The notes below the pieces were generated by a model that did not search any database, was not told the origin of the DNA, and saw nothing but the letters and a program-made list of their open reading frames with translations. This document shows positions 36,814 through 45,738 of a DNA stretch of 57,755 nt, in pieces; the first letter of the stretch is position 1; the number at the start of each line of letters is the position of its first letter. The DNA comes from Streptomyces sp. AW19M42. GTDB taxonomy: Bacteria > Actinomycetota > Actinomycetes > Streptomycetales > Streptomycetaceae. The DNA lies in the NCBI GenBank assembly GCA_000470535.1, contig CBRG010000184.1, positions 1-57,755 of the forward strand, read 5' to 3'. The translations under genes were made by a program, and so were the position numbers.

Positions 36814-39800
36814 TGTTCGACCGCCTCACCGGATTACTCGGACGCGCAGGTGTGGACCTGTCGACCGAGGAGCTTCTCGACGTCCTGTGGATCGCCGAGG
36901 TGAGGCGTACGGGCGAGCCGCAGGACGTCCCGCCCCCGCACCGGCGGCCGCAGGGCGACCCCCCGGTGCCCGGCCTCGAACCGGAGGAACGGGTGCACGA
37001 GGGCCGCGGCCACCACGCGGTCGGCCGGGACGCCCCGGTGCCGGAGCCGGGACCCGCCGAGCCCCAGGGGCTGTACGCACCCGCCGCGCCCGGCGGCACG
37101 GGCGGCCGGTCCTCCCACGCGGTCGGGGTGAGCGGGGTGCGCTCCCTGGAGTCCCCACGTGCCCTGAACCGCGCGATGCGGCCGCTGCGCCGCACGGTTC
37201 CCTCCCGCACGGCCGTGGTGCTCGACGAGGCCGCGACGGTCGAGCGGATGGCCGAGACCACCCTGCCGGAGCCGGTCCTGCGGGCCCGCGCCGAACGCTG
37301 GCTGACCGCCGTCCTCGTCATCGACGACGGCCCGTCGATGGTGCTGTGGCAGCGGTATGCCGCCGAGGTCAGGACCCTGCTGGAGGGCCAGGGCGCCTTT
37401 CACGACATCCGCACCCACGGGCTGGACAGCTCCGGTGCGTCCGGCCCGCTGCTCCGGCCCCGCCCGTTCGCCGCCGGACCCCGTCAGGCCGCGGGGCTGC
37501 GTATCGACCCGGTCCGTCCGACCGTCGTCCTGGTGCTCTCCGACATGGTGGGCCCGGGGTGGCGCACGGGCGCCGTCCCCGCGCTGCTGCGGCGGTGGGC
37601 CCGCCGCGCCCCGGTCACGATCCTCCAGCCGCTGCCCGAACGGATGTGGCCGTCGCACGCCGGTCCGGTCGAGCGCCTCGTGGTCCGCTCCCGGCAGCCC
37701 GCCGCCCCGGGCGGCGCCCTGCGGGTCAGCCACCCCGTGCTGCCGGAGGGCCTGGTCTCGTACCCCGGTACGCCCATCCCGGTCCTGGAGCTGGCGGAGG
37801 GGCAGCTGGCCCCCTGGGTCTCGCTCCTCACCGACGGGCACAGCCGGTCCGCGGTGCCGGTGCTGATGATCCCGGACGCGGGGGCGGAGGCGGACACCGG
37901 TGCGGCGGAGGCCGGGACGGGGACACCGGACACCCCGCCCGCGCCGGAGGAGCGCTTCCGCCGCTTCCGGGAGGCGGCCTCGCCGGAGAGCCGGCAACTG
38001 GCGGGCGCGCTCGCCTCTGTCACCCCGCTCACCCTGCCGGTCATGCGCCTGGTGCACGAGGCGTACCGGACCGGGCAGGGGACCTTCCACCGGGCCCAGC
38101 TCGCCGAGGTGTTCCTCGGTGGCCTGCTGCGCCGATCCGGCCGGACCGCGCGGGCCGGGACGCCCTCCGACAGCACGGAGTACGAGTTCCTGCCCGGGGT
38201 CGCGGACCTGCTCCTCGACACCGTGCGCACGTCGGTGGCGGTGGGTACGGCCGAGCGGGTCAGCGAGTACCTGATGCGGCGCGGTGGCGCCGGTCCGGAA
38301 TTCCGGGCCCGGCTGTCGGGCGACGGACCGGGTGCGGTCGCCGGGCTGCCCGAACGGGCCGGGCCCTTCGCCGCCGCCTCACCGGAACTGCTGCGCAGGC
38401 TCGGCCTGTCGGACGGGTCCGACCCGGCGCCCGAGGCGCGCCCGGAGCATCCCGAGGCGGAGGAAACGGCGGAGCCCGGACCTGACCTCCCCGAGGGCCC
38501 GTCGGAGATCTACGTGATGGAGCACATCGCGCCGGAGGCGGTGAGCTTCGCCCGGCGGCTGCTGGCCGACCCCGCCGTCCCGCCCCTCGTGCACCGGGCG
38601 GCGCGGGAGATCGACGAACGGGCGGAGGGCTGGCAGTCCGGGTACGGGTGGAGCGCCATCACGAACGTGACGACACTCGCACAGCGGCTCCTGGCCACCC
38701 GGCTGCACGCGTTCCGCGACGAACTCGCCCAGTTGATCGCGGTGTGGCTGGAGGAACTGTCGGCCGAAACCGACCTGGTGACCCGGAACACCCGGGGCAA
38801 CCTCGCCATCGCGCTCAGCGGTCTGGGCGAAACCGGCCAGGGCGCAGAGCACCTGCGGGCGGTCATCGACATGTCGACGCGGATCCACGGCCCCGATCAC
38901 GACTACACGCTCAACGCGCGACGCTATCTGCACGAGATGCTGTACGGCGCCGACTGGTACACCGAGGCGGAAGAGGAAGGCAGGGACCTGCTGGAGACGT
39001 TCGGCCGACTCGCCGCCACGGTGGACCCGCAGGACCACACGCGCGTCATGAAGTACCAGGCATATACCCTCCACCGGCTGAGGCGGTTCCGGGAGGCGGA
39101 GACGCTGCTGCGCACCGCGCTCGCACGGGAAACGGACGCGGAGAGCGCCGTCTCCGCGGACATGAGGCTCTACACCCGGGGCTGGTACGCCGCCGTGCTG
39201 TCCGCCCAGGGGCGTTACCTGGAAGCCGAGCGGGAGCTGCGGTCCGGCCTCGACGAGCAGGAGCGGTCCGACGAGGAGAAGCGCGGCGGGACGGTCAGGG
39301 TCCTGGACGGCCTGGCCGACCTTCTCGACGAATGCGGTCGGCACGAGGAGGCCGAGCCGCTCCGCAGAGCGGCGGTCGAGACCAGTGAGCAGGTCCACGG
39401 GCCGGACCAGCTGGTGACCCACCAGGCACGCCGCGACCTGATCTCCACGCTTCGCTACCTCGGCCGTTTCACGGAGGCACGGGAGGAGGCCGACGCGCTG
39501 GAGCCGTGCCTCGTGGAGAACCTGGGCGAGTTCCACCGGGAGACGCTCGCGTTCCGCGAGAGGCAGGCACTGATCCGCGCCGAACTGGAGGAGTTCGACG
39601 AGGCGGTGGCGCTCCTGGAGCGGGTACTGGAACAGCTGACGGCCGTGGACTCCGCGGAGTGGACAAAGCTCGCCTGCCGCCACAACCTCGGCTGGGTGCT
39701 GCGCAGAGCCGGGAGGCGGGAGGAGGCCGAGGAACTTCTGCGCGTGGTCCTGACGGACAAGTGCGAACGTCTCGGTCCGGACGACGGGTCCACCGGGGCC

Positions 39801-40388
39801 ACCCGCTATGTCCTGGCCTACGTGCTCGAAGACTCGGACAAGAGGGACGAGTCCTACGCCCTCTACCGGGAGCAGCTGGCGATCGAGGAGCGCACCCTGC
39901 CCGAGGACAGCGTGTCGACGGCGATCACCCGAGTCGATCTGGCGCGGCTGCTCACGGAGGACGGCGCGCACGAGGAGGCCGCCGAATTTTTGGGCCGGGT
40001 GTGGTCGGCGCGGACCCGGGGGATCGGTGCCGACGCACCGCTGACGCTGTCCGCAGGGCACGCGTACGGGGTGGCGCTGATGCGGGCCCTGCGGACCGAG
40101 GAGGCCGTCGAGGCGCTCGGGGCCGTGGCCGAGGGGCGGGCCAGGGTGCGGGGGACGGGGCACAGCGCGACGCTCCGTACCCGGCAGCGTCTGGGCGAGG
40201 CGCTCGCCGCGCTGGGCCTGACGGACCGGGCTCGCGCGCTGTGGACGGAGGTGCGCGAGACGGCGGCCCGTGAGCTGGGCGAGGACCACGAGATCGTCCG
40301 CGCCGCCACCAAGTCCCTGGAGCCGCCGGAAGCCGGGTCCGGAGGGGATAACGAGGACAATGAGGACTACGAGGACGACGAGGTGTGA
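36813..40388 (+). CDS. SAV_2336/vWA-like protein with C-terminal TPR array
   Basis: 1191 residues. After a short helix (MFDRLTGLLGRAGVDLS) and Pro-rich linker comes a SAV_2336-type vWA-like domain (about 110-360): MRPLRRTVPSRTAVVLDEA, then TAVLVIDDGPSMVLWQRYA with a MIDAS-like Asp171/Ser175, and VVLVLSDMVGPGWRTGAVPA. A helical region follows. From about 640 to 1160 there are repeated TPR-like helix pairs (RRFREAETLLRTALA, GRYLEAERELRSGL, GRREEAEELLRVVLT). The tail is acidic. Codon 8 is TTA (36834-36836). Predicted partner of the MoxR ATPase; the TPRs may sense a ligand or protein. Confidence 0.85.
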   Translation: MFDRLTGLLGRAGVDLSTEELLDVLWIAEVRRTGEPQDVPPPHRRPQGDPPVPGLEPEERVHEGRGHHAVGRDAPVPEPGPAEPQGLYAPAAPGGTGGRSSHAVGVSGVRSLESPRALNRAMRPLRRTVPSRTAVVLDEAATVERMAETTLPEPVLRARAERWLTAVLVIDDGPSMVLWQRYAAEVRTLLEGQGAFHDIRTHGLDSSGASGPLLRPRPFAAGPRQAAGLRIDPVRPTVVLVLSDMVGPGWRTGAVPALLRRWARRAPVTILQPLPERMWPSHAGPVERLVVRSRQPAAPGGALRVSHPVLPEGLVSYPGTPIPVLELAEGQLAPWVSLLTDGHSRSAVPVLMIPDAGAEADTGAAEAGTGTPDTPPAPEERFRRFREAASPESRQLAGALASVTPLTLPVMRLVHEAYRTGQGTFHRAQLAEVFLGGLLRRSGRTARAGTPSDSTEYEFLPGVADLLLDTVRTSVAVGTAERVSEYLMRRGGAGPEFRARLSGDGPGAVAGLPERAGPFAAASPELLRRLGLSDGSDPAPEARPEHPEAEETAEPGPDLPEGPSEIYVMEHIAPEAVSFARRLLADPAVPPLVHRAAREIDERAEGWQSGYGWSAITNVTTLAQRLLATRLHAFRDELAQLIAVWLEELSAETDLVTRNTRGNLAIALSGLGETGQGAEHLRAVIDMSTRIHGPDHDYTLNARRYLHEMLYGADWYTEAEEEGRDLLETFGRLAATVDPQDHTRVMKYQAYTLHRLRRFREAETLLRTALARETDAESAVSADMRLYTRGWYAAVLSAQGRYLEAERELRSGLDEQERSDEEKRGGTVRVLDGLADLLDECGRHEEAEPLRRAAVETSEQVHGPDQLVTHQARRDLISTLRYLGRFTEAREEADALEPCLVENLGEFHRETLAFRERQALIRAELEEFDEAVALLERVLEQLTAVDSAEWTKLACRHNLGWVLRRAGRREEAEELLRVVLTDKCERLGPDDGSTGATRYVLAYVLEDSDKRDESYALYREQLAIEERTLPEDSVSTAITRVDLARLLTEDGAHEEAAEFLGRVWSARTRGIGADAPLTLSAGHAYGVALMRALRTEEAVEALGAVAEGRARVRGTGHSATLRTRQRLGEALAALGLTDRARALWTEVRETAARELGEDHEIVRAATKSLEPPEAGSGGDNEDNEDYEDDEV

Positions 40389-40966
40389 GCGGGCCGTGGC
40401 CGCCCGCACACAGGCACCGGGTGCCTCGCCATGTCATCGCTCATCTGAGCGGTAGATCCGCTGCGAAATCCCCGGAATCCGACGAGACGGGGCCGCCTCC
40501 GCCGCTCGGGATGATGACCGCGACCACGAAAACTCCCTTTGCGTGGCGTCGCGTGACCTAAGGGTCACCTCCAGTCGCGCGAAAGGCGTCCGGATGGTGA
40601 CATCTGAGCGGGCTCCCCGACGTGATTCTCGCCACGCCTGAAGGGTTTGTTGCTCAGATGAGCGAATTCGACGGGGCTGCATTTCTCAAATGATGGCACT
40701 GGGTGCCAGGGGGCTCCACTTTGATCGATCGATGCTTCCGTTACGCGCAGTCCCGGAAATCCACCAGGACGACTGCGGAACGCACTCATCCATTCAAGAG
40801 ATGAACGCATCAGCTCGATTGCGTGGCACGTCACTCAACTTTCGATCTGCTGGCGGATGGGTGGTTGCGGCCGCACGACGCGCAGGCGGACGTACCCAGG
40901 CACCTTCGATCTGGGTATGTTCCTCGCCGTCAGGGCAGCCACCGCGTCGTCGAGGAGTCGAGACCC
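40389..40966. other. Long intergenic region upstream of ppdK
   Basis: 578 bp without a convincing gene. It contains three copies of a CATCTGAGC motif (see separate entry), an inverted GTGACC/GGTCAC pair at about 40554-40569, and a TTGATCGATCGAT stretch near 40730. A long leader or an unannotated small RNA is possible. No terminator was seen after the TPR gene. Confidence 0.5.
40438..40664. repeat. Repeated CTCATCTGAGC motif
   Basis: CGCTCATCTGAGC at 40438-40450 and its exact reverse complement at 40652-40664 form a 13-bp inverted pair. A partial copy, CATCTGAGCG, lies at 40601-40610. Each unit is itself nearly palindromic (GCTCA-TC-TGAGC), as for a dimeric regulator. Confidence 0.7.
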
Positions 40967-43678
40967 GTGTCGGAAAACGAAGACCCGCAGAAGTTTGTCT
41001 ACGACTTCACCGAGGGCAACAAGGATCTGAAGGACCTGCTCGGCGGGAAGGGTGCCAACCTCGCCGAGATGACCAACCTCGGACTCCCCGTCCCTCCGGG
41101 CTTCACGATCACCACCGAGGCGTGCAAGGTCTACCTCGACAGCGGTGAGGAGCCGGCCGCGCTGCGCGACGAGGTGAGTGCGCACCTCGACGCCCTTGAG
41201 ACGCGGATGGCCAAGAAGCTCGGCCAGTCGGACGACCCGCTTCTGGTCTCCGTCCGCTCCGGCGCCAAGTTCTCGATGCCCGGCATGATGGACACGGTCC
41301 TCAACATCGGCCTCTCCGACGCATCCGTCATCGGCCTCGTCGCCCAGTCCGGCGACGAGCGGTTCGCGTGGGACTCCTACCGCCGCCTCATCCAGATGTT
41401 CGGCAAGACCGTCCTCGGTGTCGACGGCGACCTCTTCGAGGAGGCGCTGGAGGCCGCCAAGGAGGCCAAGGGCGTCAGTGTCGACGTGGACCTCGACGCG
41501 GCCGACCTCAAGAAGCTGGTCAAGCAGTTCAAGAAGATCGTCACCCGGGACGCCGGACGCGACTTCCCGCAGGACCCGCGCGAACAGATGGACCTGGCCA
41601 TAAAGGCCGTCTTCGACTCGTGGAACACCGACCGGGCCAAGCTCTACCGCCGCCAGGAGCGCATCCCCGGCGACCTCGGCACCGCGGTCAACGTCTGCTC
41701 CATGGTCTTCGGCAACCTCGGCCCCGACTCCGGTACGGGTGTCGCGTTCACCCGCGACCCGGCCAGCGGCCACCAGGGCGTCTACGGCGACTACCTGCAG
41801 AACGCGCAGGGCGAGGACGTCGTCGCCGGTATCCGCAACACCGTGGCGCTCGCCGATCTGGAGTCCATCGACAAGAAGTCGTACGACGAACTGATCGCGA
41901 TCATGGAGACGCTGGAGACCCACTACAAGGATCTCTGCGACATCGAGTTCACCATCGAGCGCGGCCGGCTGTGGATGTTGCAGACGCGGGTCGGCAAGCG
42001 CACCGCCGGTGCCGCCTTCCGGATCGCCACCCAGCTCGTCGACCAGGGCCTCATCGACGAGGCCGAGGCCCTCCAGCGGGTCAACGGCGCGCAGCTGGCG
42101 CAGCTGATGTTCCCGCGCTTCGACGACGAGGCCGAGGTCCGGCTGCTCGGCCGGGGCATCGCCGCGTCCCCGGGCGCAGCGGTCGGCAAGGCCGTCTTCG
42201 ACTCGTACACCGCGATCAAGTGGTCCCGTTCCGGCGAGAAGGTCATCCTGATCCGCCGTGAGACCAACCCCGACGACCTGGACGGCATGATCGCCGCCGA
42301 GGGCATCCTGACCTCTCGCGGCGGCAAGACCTCGCACGCCGCCGTCGTCGCCCGGGGCATGGGCAAGACCTGTGTCTGCGGCGCCGAGGAGATCGAGGTC
42401 GACACCAAGCGGCGCCGGCTGACGGTCGGGGCGACGGTCGTCGAGGAGGGCGACCTCGTCTCCGTCGACGGGTCGACCGGCAAGGTCTACCTCGGCGAGG
42501 TCCCCGTCGTGCCGTCGCCGGTCGTCGAGTACTTCGAGGGCCGGATGCACGCGGGCGCCGACGACGCCGACGAACTGGTCGCCGCCGTGCACCGGATCAT
42601 GGCGTACGCGGACCGGGTGCGCCGGCTGCGGGTACGGGCCAACGCGGACAACGCGGAGGACGCCCTGCGGGCGCGCCGCTTCGGCGCCCAGGGCATCGGG
42701 CTGTGCCGCACCGAGCACATGTTCCTCGGTGAGCGCCGCGAGATGGTCGAGAAGCTGATCCTGGCCGACACCGACCAGGAGCGCGAGACCGCGCTGGAGC
42801 AGCTGCTGCCGCTCCAGAAGGCCGACTTCATCGAGCTGTTCGAGGCGATGGACGGGCTGCCCGTCACCGTGCGGCTGCTCGACCCGCCGCTGCACGAGTT
42901 CCTGCCCGACATCACCGAACTGTCGGTCCGGGTGGCGCTCGCGGAGTCCCGCAAGGACGCCAACGAGAACGACCTGCGGCTCCTCCAGGCCGTGCACAGG
43001 CTGCACGAGCAGAACCCGATGCTCGGTCTGCGCGGGGTCCGGCTCGGCCTGGTCATCCCGGGCCTGTTCGCCATGCAGGTACGGGCGATCGCGGAGGCCG
43101 CCGCCGAGCGCAAGAACGCCAAGGGTGATCCGCGCGCCGAGATCATGATCCCGCTCGTCGGCACGGTCCAGGAGCTGGAGATCGTCCGGGAGGAGGCGGA
43201 CCGGGTCATCGCGGAGGTCCAGGCCGCCACCGGCACGAACCTCAAGCTGAAGATCGGCACGATGATCGAGCTGCCGCGTGCCGCGCTGACCGCCGGTCAG
43301 ATCGCGGAGGCGGCGGAGTTCTTCTCGTTCGGCACCAACGACCTGACCCAGACGGTGTGGGGCTTCTCCCGCGACGACGTGGAGGCCTCGTTCTTCACCG
43401 CGTACCTGGAGAAGGGCATCTTCGGGGTGTCGCCGTTCGAGACGATCGACAAGGACGGCGTCGGCTCGCTGGTGCGAAGCGCCGTCGCGGCCGGCCGGGC
43501 CACCCGGCCCGACCTGAAGCTCGGCATCTGCGGTGAGCACGGCGGCGACCCGGAATCGGTGCACTTCTTCCACGAGGTGGGCCTGGACTACGTCTCCTGC
43601 TCGCCCTTCCGTATTCCGGTGGCCCGTCTGGAGGCGGGCCGGGCGGCGGCGCAGTCGCGCGGCAGCGACAGCCGCTGA
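40967..43678 (+). CDS. ppdK: Pyruvate phosphate dikinase
   Basis: Interconverts pyruvate + ATP + Pi and PEP + AMP + PPi. 903 residues with the three usual parts: N-terminal ATP-binding (LLGGKGANLAEMTNLGLPVP, SGAKFSMPGMMDTVLNIGL), swivelling phosphohistidine domain (ILTSRGGKTSHAAVVARGMG), and the PEP-binding TIM barrel (GLCRTEHMF, FFSFGTNDLTQTVWGFSRDD, GICGEHGGDPESV with the catalytic Cys). GTG 40967 has GAGGAG about 9 bases upstream; the frame is open to 40823. A long upstream region and two downstream hairpins isolate it as a single-gene unit. Confidence 0.97.
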   Translation: MSENEDPQKFVYDFTEGNKDLKDLLGGKGANLAEMTNLGLPVPPGFTITTEACKVYLDSGEEPAALRDEVSAHLDALETRMAKKLGQSDDPLLVSVRSGAKFSMPGMMDTVLNIGLSDASVIGLVAQSGDERFAWDSYRRLIQMFGKTVLGVDGDLFEEALEAAKEAKGVSVDVDLDAADLKKLVKQFKKIVTRDAGRDFPQDPREQMDLAIKAVFDSWNTDRAKLYRRQERIPGDLGTAVNVCSMVFGNLGPDSGTGVAFTRDPASGHQGVYGDYLQNAQGEDVVAGIRNTVALADLESIDKKSYDELIAIMETLETHYKDLCDIEFTIERGRLWMLQTRVGKRTAGAAFRIATQLVDQGLIDEAEALQRVNGAQLAQLMFPRFDDEAEVRLLGRGIAASPGAAVGKAVFDSYTAIKWSRSGEKVILIRRETNPDDLDGMIAAEGILTSRGGKTSHAAVVARGMGKTCVCGAEEIEVDTKRRRLTVGATVVEEGDLVSVDGSTGKVYLGEVPVVPSPVVEYFEGRMHAGADDADELVAAVHRIMAYADRVRRLRVRANADNAEDALRARRFGAQGIGLCRTEHMFLGERREMVEKLILADTDQERETALEQLLPLQKADFIELFEAMDGLPVTVRLLDPPLHEFLPDITELSVRVALAESRKDANENDLRLLQAVHRLHEQNPMLGLRGVRLGLVIPGLFAMQVRAIAEAAAERKNAKGDPRAEIMIPLVGTVQELEIVREEADRVIAEVQAATGTNLKLKIGTMIELPRAALTAGQIAEAAEFFSFGTNDLTQTVWGFSRDDVEASFFTAYLEKGIFGVSPFETIDKDGVGSLVRSAVAAGRATRPDLKLGICGEHGGDPESVHFFHEVGLDYVSCSPFRIPVARLEAGRAAAQSRGSDSR

Positions 43679-43758
43679 ACGACCTGAACCACTGATTCCG
43701 CAGGGGGCGCCGGTCGGGGCGACCCTCACCGGACCGGCGTCCGGCGCGGAATTCCCCG

Positions 43759-43795
43759 GAGGCGGCGGCACCCTGTGCGGGGGTGCCGCCGCCTC
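43759..43795 (+). terminator. ppdK terminator
   Basis: 15-bp stem (43759-43773 and 43781-43795; core GGCGGCGGCACCC) with a 7-base loop, 80 bp after the ppdK stop. Confidence 0.88.
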
Positions 43796-43854
43796 GTCAT
43801 GCCCGCCACCCCATTGCTTCGTTCAATGCGCAAAGAGATAGTCCGGAACGGACC

Positions 43855-43894
43855 GGGGTGCGGTTCAGGGATCCCCATCCATGAACCGCACCCC
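43855..43894. terminator. Second hairpin after ppdK
   Basis: Arms GGGGTGCGGTTCA (43855-43867) and TGAACCGCACCCC (43882-43894), 13 bp, 14-base loop. It may be a second terminator. The rest of 43679-44139 holds no gene I can support. Confidence 0.7.
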
Positions 43895-44070
43895 GCTTAC
43901 CCCCATCGGGTACGGAGCCGCACCATTGCCGACCGCCGCCGAACGAGCGAAACCCCCCACGGCCTTCACTCGCTCTTCCGGTGGCATTGGAATCGCAACC
44001 CGACGTCGTACAGCCTTTCGGGTGACACCGGGTCGAGGCGAGACGTTTCACCTCTGGCCGAAACCCCGTG

Positions 44071-44099
44071 GTGACGTGGTGTGACTGTTCGCATACTCT
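44071..44099 (+). promoter_or_regulatory. Candidate promoter of the winged-helix gene
   Basis: GTGACG (44071-44076), exact 17-bp spacer, TACTCT (44094-44099); start codon 41 bp downstream. Confidence 0.45.
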
Positions 44100-44139
44100 T
44101 GCGTGGGGGTAATTGCAGGTGCAAGTGGGTGGGGGATCG

Positions 44140-45159
44140 GTGCTGCGTATCCATATATCCGGGTGGGACCTTTCCAGAGTGCGGATGGCCACCGGGCCGG
44201 ACGCATTGTGGGAGACCATTCTCAGTTTTCACCGACTGAGGGACCGGCGTGCTTCAACGGTGTTCGGGAAATGGCGCACGGAAACCCGCCCCCGGTTGAA
44301 TGGTGAAGTACGTCTGCTGTCCGCCGTGGTTCCACCGCGCGGCTATTTCCCGGACTTCCTGACGCCTTCTCAGGAAGGTTCGGAGCCGCTGGATTTCAGC
44401 ACCGGAACGGAGGTCCTGCGCGACACCCCGGCCGAGCGCCTGCGGGCCGAACTGGCGATGCTGGGCGCCGAGGGCCACACCGACGGCCGTACCGCCACGG
44501 CCCGGCGGGCGGCCCGTCCGGTGCGGCTGGACGCGCTGCGGGAAGGGCGCTCAGAGCCCCTGGGCCGCCTCATCGGGGCCCTGCGCGGCTACCACCGCGC
44601 CGCGGTCGAACCGTACTGGCCGCATATCCAGGCGAGCGTCGAGGCCGACCGTGCGGTCCGGGGGCGCGCCCTGCTGGACGGTGGCCCGGACGAGCTGCTC
44701 GCCTCGCTGCCGCCGGTGATCCGCTGGCGGGCGCCGGTGCTGGAGGCCGACTACCCGGTCGACCGCGAACTGCGTCTCGACGGCCGCGGGCTGCTCCTCC
44801 AGCCGTCGTTCTTCTGCCGGGGCGCCCCGGTCGTCCTGCGCGATCCGCTGCTGCCGCCGGTGCTCGTCTACCCGGTCGGCCACGCCGACGCCCCGGTCTT
44901 CGCGGAACCGGGCCCCTGGCTCGGCCGGCTCCTCGGCCACACCCGCTCGACCGTCCTGCGGACCATCGGTGACGGCTGCACGACCAGCGAGCTCGCCCGC
45001 CGGGCCGGGGTCTCCCTGGCATCGGCGAGCCAGCACGCCTGTGTGCTGCGTGAGGCGGGCCTGGTGCACACCCTGCGCCACGGCAGCTCGGTCCTGCACA
45101 CGGTGACCCCGCTGGGCGGCTCGCTGCTCCGGGGCGGCGCGCCGCTCGCCCTGCGCTGA
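44140..45159 (+). CDS. ArsR-type winged-helix protein
   Basis: 339 residues. The long N-terminal part (VLRIHISGWDLSRVRMATGP, then VVPPRGYFPDFLTPSQEG) is a region found in Streptomyces HTH proteins, with no assigned activity. The C-terminal winged helix is ArsR-like: LGHTRSTVLRTIGDGCTTSE, ELARRAGVSLASASQHACVL, REAGLVHTLRHGSSVLHTVT. GTG 44140 is chosen from the conserved LRIH start; GTG 44119 and 44125 and TTG 44113 are also in frame. Metal-binding Cys clusters of true ArsR sensors are absent. No obvious regulated partner; the next gene is 137 bp away. Confidence 0.8.
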   Translation: MLRIHISGWDLSRVRMATGPDALWETILSFHRLRDRRASTVFGKWRTETRPRLNGEVRLLSAVVPPRGYFPDFLTPSQEGSEPLDFSTGTEVLRDTPAERLRAELAMLGAEGHTDGRTATARRAARPVRLDALREGRSEPLGRLIGALRGYHRAAVEPYWPHIQASVEADRAVRGRALLDGGPDELLASLPPVIRWRAPVLEADYPVDRELRLDGRGLLLQPSFFCRGAPVVLRDPLLPPVLVYPVGHADAPVFAEPGPWLGRLLGHTRSTVLRTIGDGCTTSELARRAGVSLASASQHACVLREAGLVHTLRHGSSVLHTVTPLGGSLLRGGAPLALR

Positions 45160-45296
45160 GGGGGCGCCCGCCGGGCCGGATCCTCCTCCGGCACCGATGA
45201 GTTTCCGGCGGCCCCGGCGTCTACCCGTCGTAACGAGTGCGCGGAACACACACGGATCGGCGCACAGGACGCACCCACCGAAAGAGTGAGACGGCC

Positions 45297-45707
45297 ATGC
45301 CTCAGATGATCTTCGTCAACCTGCCGGTCAAGGACCTGGAGACGACCAAGGGCTTCTTCGGGAAGCTGGGGTTCTCCTTCAACCCGCAGTTCAGCGACGA
45401 CAACACCGCATGTCTCGTCATCAGCGACACGATCTTCGCCATGCTGATCACCGAGCCGCGCTTCAAGGATTTCACCAAGAAGGAGATCGCGGACTCCGCG
45501 AAGACCACAGAGGTGCTCCTGGCGCTGAGCGCGGAGAGCCGCGAGAAGGTGGACGAGCTGGCCGACGCGGCGCTCGCCGCCGGCGGCTCTCCCGCCAACG
45601 AGCCCCAGGACCTCGGCTTCATGTACGGCCGTTCCTTCCAGGACCCCGACCACCACATCTGGGAGGTCGTGTGGATGGACCCGTCCGCCGTCGAGGGGCA
45701 GGGCTGA
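45297..45707 (+). CDS. VOC-superfamily (glyoxalase-like) protein
   Basis: 136 residues: MPQMIFVNLPVKDLETTKGF, a paired beta-alpha-beta-beta-beta module, and the C-terminal metal-side segment FMYGRSFQDPDHHIWEVVWM. Members are often annotated as glyoxalase/bleomycin resistance or lactoylglutathione lyase; the DPDHHIWEV stretch is common in uncharacterised ones. The start and GLGFSF-like core (GKLGFSFNP) are clear. Substrate unknown; convergent with the SDR gene. Confidence 0.9.
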   Translation: MPQMIFVNLPVKDLETTKGFFGKLGFSFNPQFSDDNTACLVISDTIFAMLITEPRFKDFTKKEIADSAKTTEVLLALSAESREKVDELADAALAAGGSPANEPQDLGFMYGRSFQDPDHHIWEVVWMDPSAVEGQG

Positions 45708-45738
45708 ACCCACGGGACGCGGAGGCGGCCGTGGGCAA

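Noticed and set aside
36746..38485. 579-residue Gly/Arg/Pro-rich frame within the vWA-TPR gene
   Set aside because: Shadow frame of a gene with clear vWA and TPR patterns.
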